From contig JAPEHQ010000013.1 in assembly GCA_027405735.1 (NCBI GenBank), positions 1,797,909-1,861,908 of the forward strand: a DNA stretch of 64,000 nucleotides. The letters run 5' to 3'. A program made the translations under genes and the position numbers. Below are positions 59,795-64,000 of this stretch, piece after piece. Origin of the DNA: Mucor racemosus. Its lineage: Eukaryota > Mucoromycota > Mucoromycetes > Mucorales > Mucoraceae. The notes below the pieces were generated by a model. The model had not been told where the DNA came from, made no database searches, and saw nothing but the letters and a program-made list of their open reading frames with translations. The stretch's first letter is position 1, and every line of letters begins with the position of its first letter.

Positions 59795-62700
59795 GGCTCC
59801 GTGGCCATAACTGGGGTTTGATCCGACTAGATTTTTTTTTTTTCAGGAGGGCGAAGCCTTCCTGAAAAAGAAAAAATTCGGTAAAATGTGCATTAATTAA
59901 TGAAAATATGTCATTTCGATTAAAAAATACTAAACACATTAAATCCTAGCTTAAATGTATCTATATTTCCAAGTTATTGTATATATATACATTAGATTAA
60001 GATCAAATTTGTGTAAATTGAAGAATGAAAAAAAGCAGGTTTATGAGACATTGGATTGTTTTATTGAATCTGTAGTCGATAATTTCAGTTTAATGACTTG
60101 AGTTAGTGGTGATAATGAGTAATAACTTGGATAAAAAATTTATAAATCTAAGGCGAGTAATGCTTGCAGTTTTTTATATGTTGTTTTCCTGGACATTTAT
60201 ACATGTTTTCAGGATCAATTGCTTTACATCTGGTACACCTTCTTGTTCTAGGTTTTTTTACAGAATTAATATCAGTTGTCAAAAGTACAGGACCTGCAAT
60301 GAGTTGAGAGTGATCAGGCTGTAAAGGATCATCAGATTTTCTCTTGTTTGAAGTTAGTGGAGCAAATGAGAGACTACCTCGAAGAGGTGATGGGAGAATA
60401 GCAGGAGGAAAAGATGCAGCTGGTCTTTTTGAAGAATCAACTGCGTTCTTAACTTTTTTGATCATCTCTGCATTTTGAGGGATCTTGACACAGTCTTTGT
60501 AGGTATTGTTACTTTGATACTTATTGAAAAAAGATTCAAGAATCTCGGGTATCTTATAAAACACTACTGGCTGCTGATTTTCTTTGAGTTTTCCATTAGT
60601 GTGATTGCAGCGTTTACACCATTCTTGAGCCATTTCCATGAAATCGGGGTTGGTCTTTTCATGCATTTTCAGATCATTGTATATGTTCCAAAACAGTATT
60701 CTCTCTTCATCTGTATGTACAGGTACAATAGCATACTTCACATTCTGGCAGCTTGCAAGATATTGATACTGGGATAAATTTAATTTCGAGGCTTTAATCA
60801 ATGGTAATGCAGAGAGCTGCAAAACTTGGGTAACCAAGGAATAACTACTAGAATCAACATCACTAGCAATGCCATCATCAGAAACATCTTCAGTATCAGT
60901 AGGCTTGTTTGAAGGCGCATCTTCGTTCTTTGCAGAGTCAGATTCGTTGAATGGCAACATGTTGAAATATGCTCTTGCAACGTCTGATATAGGACAAATA
61001 CCGAAAGTTTCACCTTTTGGATCAAAATGGATAGCATTACCATCAGGATCATGGTAAGATCCTTGTACTGTAAGACCGAGTTCACTTTTTAAATGGTTGA
61101 TGCCATGAGTTAGCCAAGGATTGTAATGACCAGTATGCTTTATATTGTATCGATTCAAAGAACCAACCTTGAAGAAAATATTTAGTAACAAGCTCTTTCA
61201 TTTAACTTATAATATACTTACATCAGTATTATGTCGAAGCCTATAATCGGCTAATAGACAATTTGTCAATCTAGGGGAAGCATTATACATCGAGAATTTC
61301 CTTATAATATTGGTGTGAACACCACCCTCCAAACTATTGGTTCCTCTGACACAGCGATAGACTGGGAGACCGAACTCATCAATTCTTCTTGTATAATATA
61401 AAGGTACACCAACAGGATCCGAAATATGGCCTTTACTGATTGCATCGAGAATCTTGGCAGCTTGAGATTGACATTGTTTGTCGAACAGTTTTAGACCAGT
61501 CTTGAGATCCAATGAATTACCATAATGGCTAAAGAGAGCTGCAACAACCGGATAAAGTTGCTTTGGAGGAGGAATTGTGCGTCTAATCCGTTTGGAAATC
61601 CAGCTAGGCCTTGCTTTTACCATACGGTCCCAGGTTATCTGGTTGCGTTTTAAGGCTTCGGTAACCCGTTTCTTGTCTTCTTCATTCACGAGAAACAAAG
61701 CATCTCGAAAACGAGCCATAAACTCCTTGTGCATTCCATGCTTCTCCGAAACCGAGATGAAATCCATTAGGTGAAAAGCGTCTTTAAGCACCAAAGTTGG
61801 AATAGTAGCAGCCTCATCAGCTTGTAAAGGAGTTTCATCTTCAATATCACTTCTGGCTGTACGCAAACAGCGGGTATCGACGTTAATAATCAGGAACTCA
61901 TCCTTAATAGCCTCAAAGGTTATTCTATTTCTATCGGAACTTCTGTTATCGTGGCTACAAATTGGTGCAAGAGCTCTATACTTGAAGACATTCAAGACCT
62001 TCACCGGCAAACATTTACTACAACCTTCGGCTCTTTCAACAACCTTTCCAACGGCTAATTGGCGACCTCTACATGTATTTGACGTAGCATATAGGTTGAC
62101 ATACGTGTTAATAGATACAGGTTTCTTAATAATACAATTAAGTTGTGGCAAAGCATCCATTGCGGCATTCAAATGTAAAGCTACATACGCATCATTTGCA
62201 GCATATTCTCTTTGCTCCTTGGTAAGATCGGAGGACTCCCAATCACCGCATCTTATTCCAACTGGCTTTGGTAAGTACTTTCCAAAAATGTCTTGACAGA
62301 GACTTTGTAATGAGCACCCCTTCAATTTGTCCACGTAGCCTAACTCCAAATACTTGCTGCTTAATTCAATAAAAGCAAATGTATCATAGCTAGCTTTAGA
62401 AATTGCATAATCTCGGGACAGCTTCATAAGATCTTGCTTGACAGAACGTCCAATCTTTACAACATCATTACATTCAAGCAGAGTTTTGAGGTGTCTTGGT
62501 AAGTGAGCTCTTTTCTTCAAATGGAATAAGTAAACATTGTCTTGATGCGCAATTTGTATTAAAGAAACCTTCTGAACGATTGTTTTAGTTCTAATCAGAT
62601 TAACATTCCATTCGCAGTCGAAGCCAATGTAAACTGGAATAACTTCGCCGGTATTGGGGTCTGTTTGCAAATAATCAAGAATTCTTGACGCCATTAAATC

Positions 62701-64000
62701 CATCTGTTTGCCTGCTGAAAGATATAAAACTGTGACATTATCAGGGACCTTATAATGAGGGAGATTGGGATTTCCTTCTATTTCACTATTTGTGTGGACA
62801 ACATTTTTTGTCAATGAAGGTATCCATTTTTCCAAAGATTGCTGATCACCAACGACATTATCAGTGTAAAACACCTTTGGCTCGGGTTGTTGGTTTGCAA
62901 GGTATGTCTTCATCATCTGAGCAAAGCTTTCTTCTAATTGGGGAAGTGATTTAGTTGATGCTAAGACCATCATGCGAATTTCTTCAAATTCATTGCACAA
63001 CGTATACAAAGCAGTAAAGATAGAGACACCATTTAATTGTGCGATTTGCTTGATTATCTTAAAAGTATGATCTCCTTTTAGTATAATACCACCAAGCTTC
63101 ATCATCTCAGAATCAACACGGTCCTTGATATTATCCATGTAGCTAGTATACACATATCCAATATAAGAAGCCGAAGGAACACTACCGTTGTAACCTTTTT
63201 ATCATGGAATTCAGAAAACTCGGCTGCCTTCCCATTCCCAAAGGAGTTATTTGACTTATGCGAATAAGCTGCAGCAAGATATTGATACTGGAGTTTATCG
63301 TATCTTAAATGATGCATTTCTTGAAGGGTTTTGTGCAGACGTCCTGGACCAACTGAATTTTGCATCAATGGACGTAATAGGTCAACTAACATTATTGAAA
63401 TACCAGATTTGTGAGTTAAAAGAGCCGGGAAATCACTTTGTACATGGTAAGGAAGCTGTCGGATGACTTCACTGTCGTAACCTGTATAACTATGCTTCGT
63501 ATTTTTGGAACATACATAGCGAGAAGACATCATATAAAATGAGCTAAAATAAGTAGTTTAATTATAAAGTTGTCATAGATAAAAATATTATTACTTACTC
63601 GTTGACATCAATAATACGGCGAGCATTTTCCAAAAAGCCTTTAACATTTAGATTACTATCACATTTAGGACAAGAAAGTTTTGATTCACCCGGCATTAAA
63701 TATTGAGGAACCACACAAAAACAAGCGAGGCATGTATAACACATCCGGCCTTGGCCATCCTTGATTATGGTACACATTAAGATTAAAGCTAGGACTACCT
63801 TGAGATACCCAGAAAGTCTTTCCTTCAGTGTATTCGGAAGGCGCTTTACCACGATTTGGGCCCTTTCGCAATCTATCAAGAACCTTCTTCGTTAAAATGT
63901 CCACTGGACTATCTTCTATGATTTGAAGAAACTCTTCTTCTTCTTATGGATAGTAGACATATTGATAGGAAGAGTATCTTGATCTTCATCATCGTCATCA
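59795..64000 (-). mobile_element. Tandem TIR element, copy 3 (cut by window end)
   Basis: Third unit, starting 5062 bp after copy 2. It follows copies 1 and 2 until about 63195, then shows four small indels before the window ends inside exon 2 of its gene. The right terminus lies outside the window. Confidence 0.85.
60148..64000 (-). pseudogene. Transposase/exonuclease gene copy 3, partial with frameshifts
   Basis: Corresponds to exon 4 (61167-60148), exon 3 (about 63543-61222) and most of exon 2 of the other copies. One T is missing in a T run at 63196-63200, which splits exon 3. One A is lost and a CA gained at about 63710-63716, and one T is missing at about 63945. The 3' two-thirds, including both the exonuclease and the transposase-like residues, remains open (a 648-codon frame). 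The changes are all in short homopolymer or dinucleotide runs near the window end, so they may be sequencing errors and not true decay. Confidence 0.75.

Noticed and set aside
1..64000. CRISPR arrays, bacterial operons, rRNA genes
   Set aside because: None seen; gene structure is eukaryotic, with introns throughout.

Overview
The window is nuclear DNA of a filamentous fungus, most likely an early-diverging one of the Mucorales type (Mucoromycota). It is AT-rich, has many short GT-AG introns of about 50-100 bp, and encodes fungal proteins: a Chs3-like chitin synthase, ATG12, a Sso1-like syntaxin, a SulP sulfate permease and a NIPA-type transporter. Gene islands alternate with long repeat-filled stretches. 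The genus cannot be fixed from the sequence alone.

Layout. From 1 to 14.0 kb, two inverted copies of a ~1 kb repeat (1-1010 and 12660-14032) flank a divergent pair, a SulP sulfate permease (-) and an F-box/WD40 ubiquitin-ligase adaptor (+). From 14 to 26 kb, a syntaxin (-) and a single-exon F-box-like protein (-) sit among LTR-like elements, a degraded dynein intermediate-chain fragment and a 4.3 kb imperfect palindrome (21462-25775) with inverted 352-bp LTR units at its inner edges. From 27.8 to 37.1 kb lies the densest island: pyruvate kinase (+), chitin synthase (+), a Pro/Ser-rich coiled-coil protein (+), atg12 (-) and a small tail-anchored protein (-). From 38 to 43.3 kb come a repeat copy, a complete Tc1/mariner element (DD34E, identical 213-bp TIRs, TA duplication) whose transposase has three in-frame stops, and a second dynein intermediate-chain fragment fused to the same repeat seen at 14 kb. 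From 43.8 to 48.5 kb: a tRNA-His (-), an unknown 264-aa protein (+) and a NIPA-like transporter (+).

From 49671 to the window end there are three head-to-tail copies of a 5062-bp unit. Each is bounded by imperfect terminal inverted repeats (GGCTC...GCCATARCTGGGGT) and separated by the same 6-bp spacer. Each carries one four-exon minus-strand gene for a 1335-aa protein. I read this as a DDE-type transposase (GDHTFK, YTDN, RGTNSLEGGVH) with a complete DEDDy 3'-5' exonuclease domain between the second and third acidic residues, after an N-terminal zinc-binding, DUF6729-like region. This is the best candidate for an undescribed system here. Copies 1 and 2 look identical. Copy 3 is cut by the window edge and has small indels in its last kilobase that look like sequence errors.

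Exon boundaries were worked out by hand from GT/AG sites, reading frame and protein family knowledge. No database search was run. Repeat limits are visual estimates unless terminal motifs or target duplications are given.
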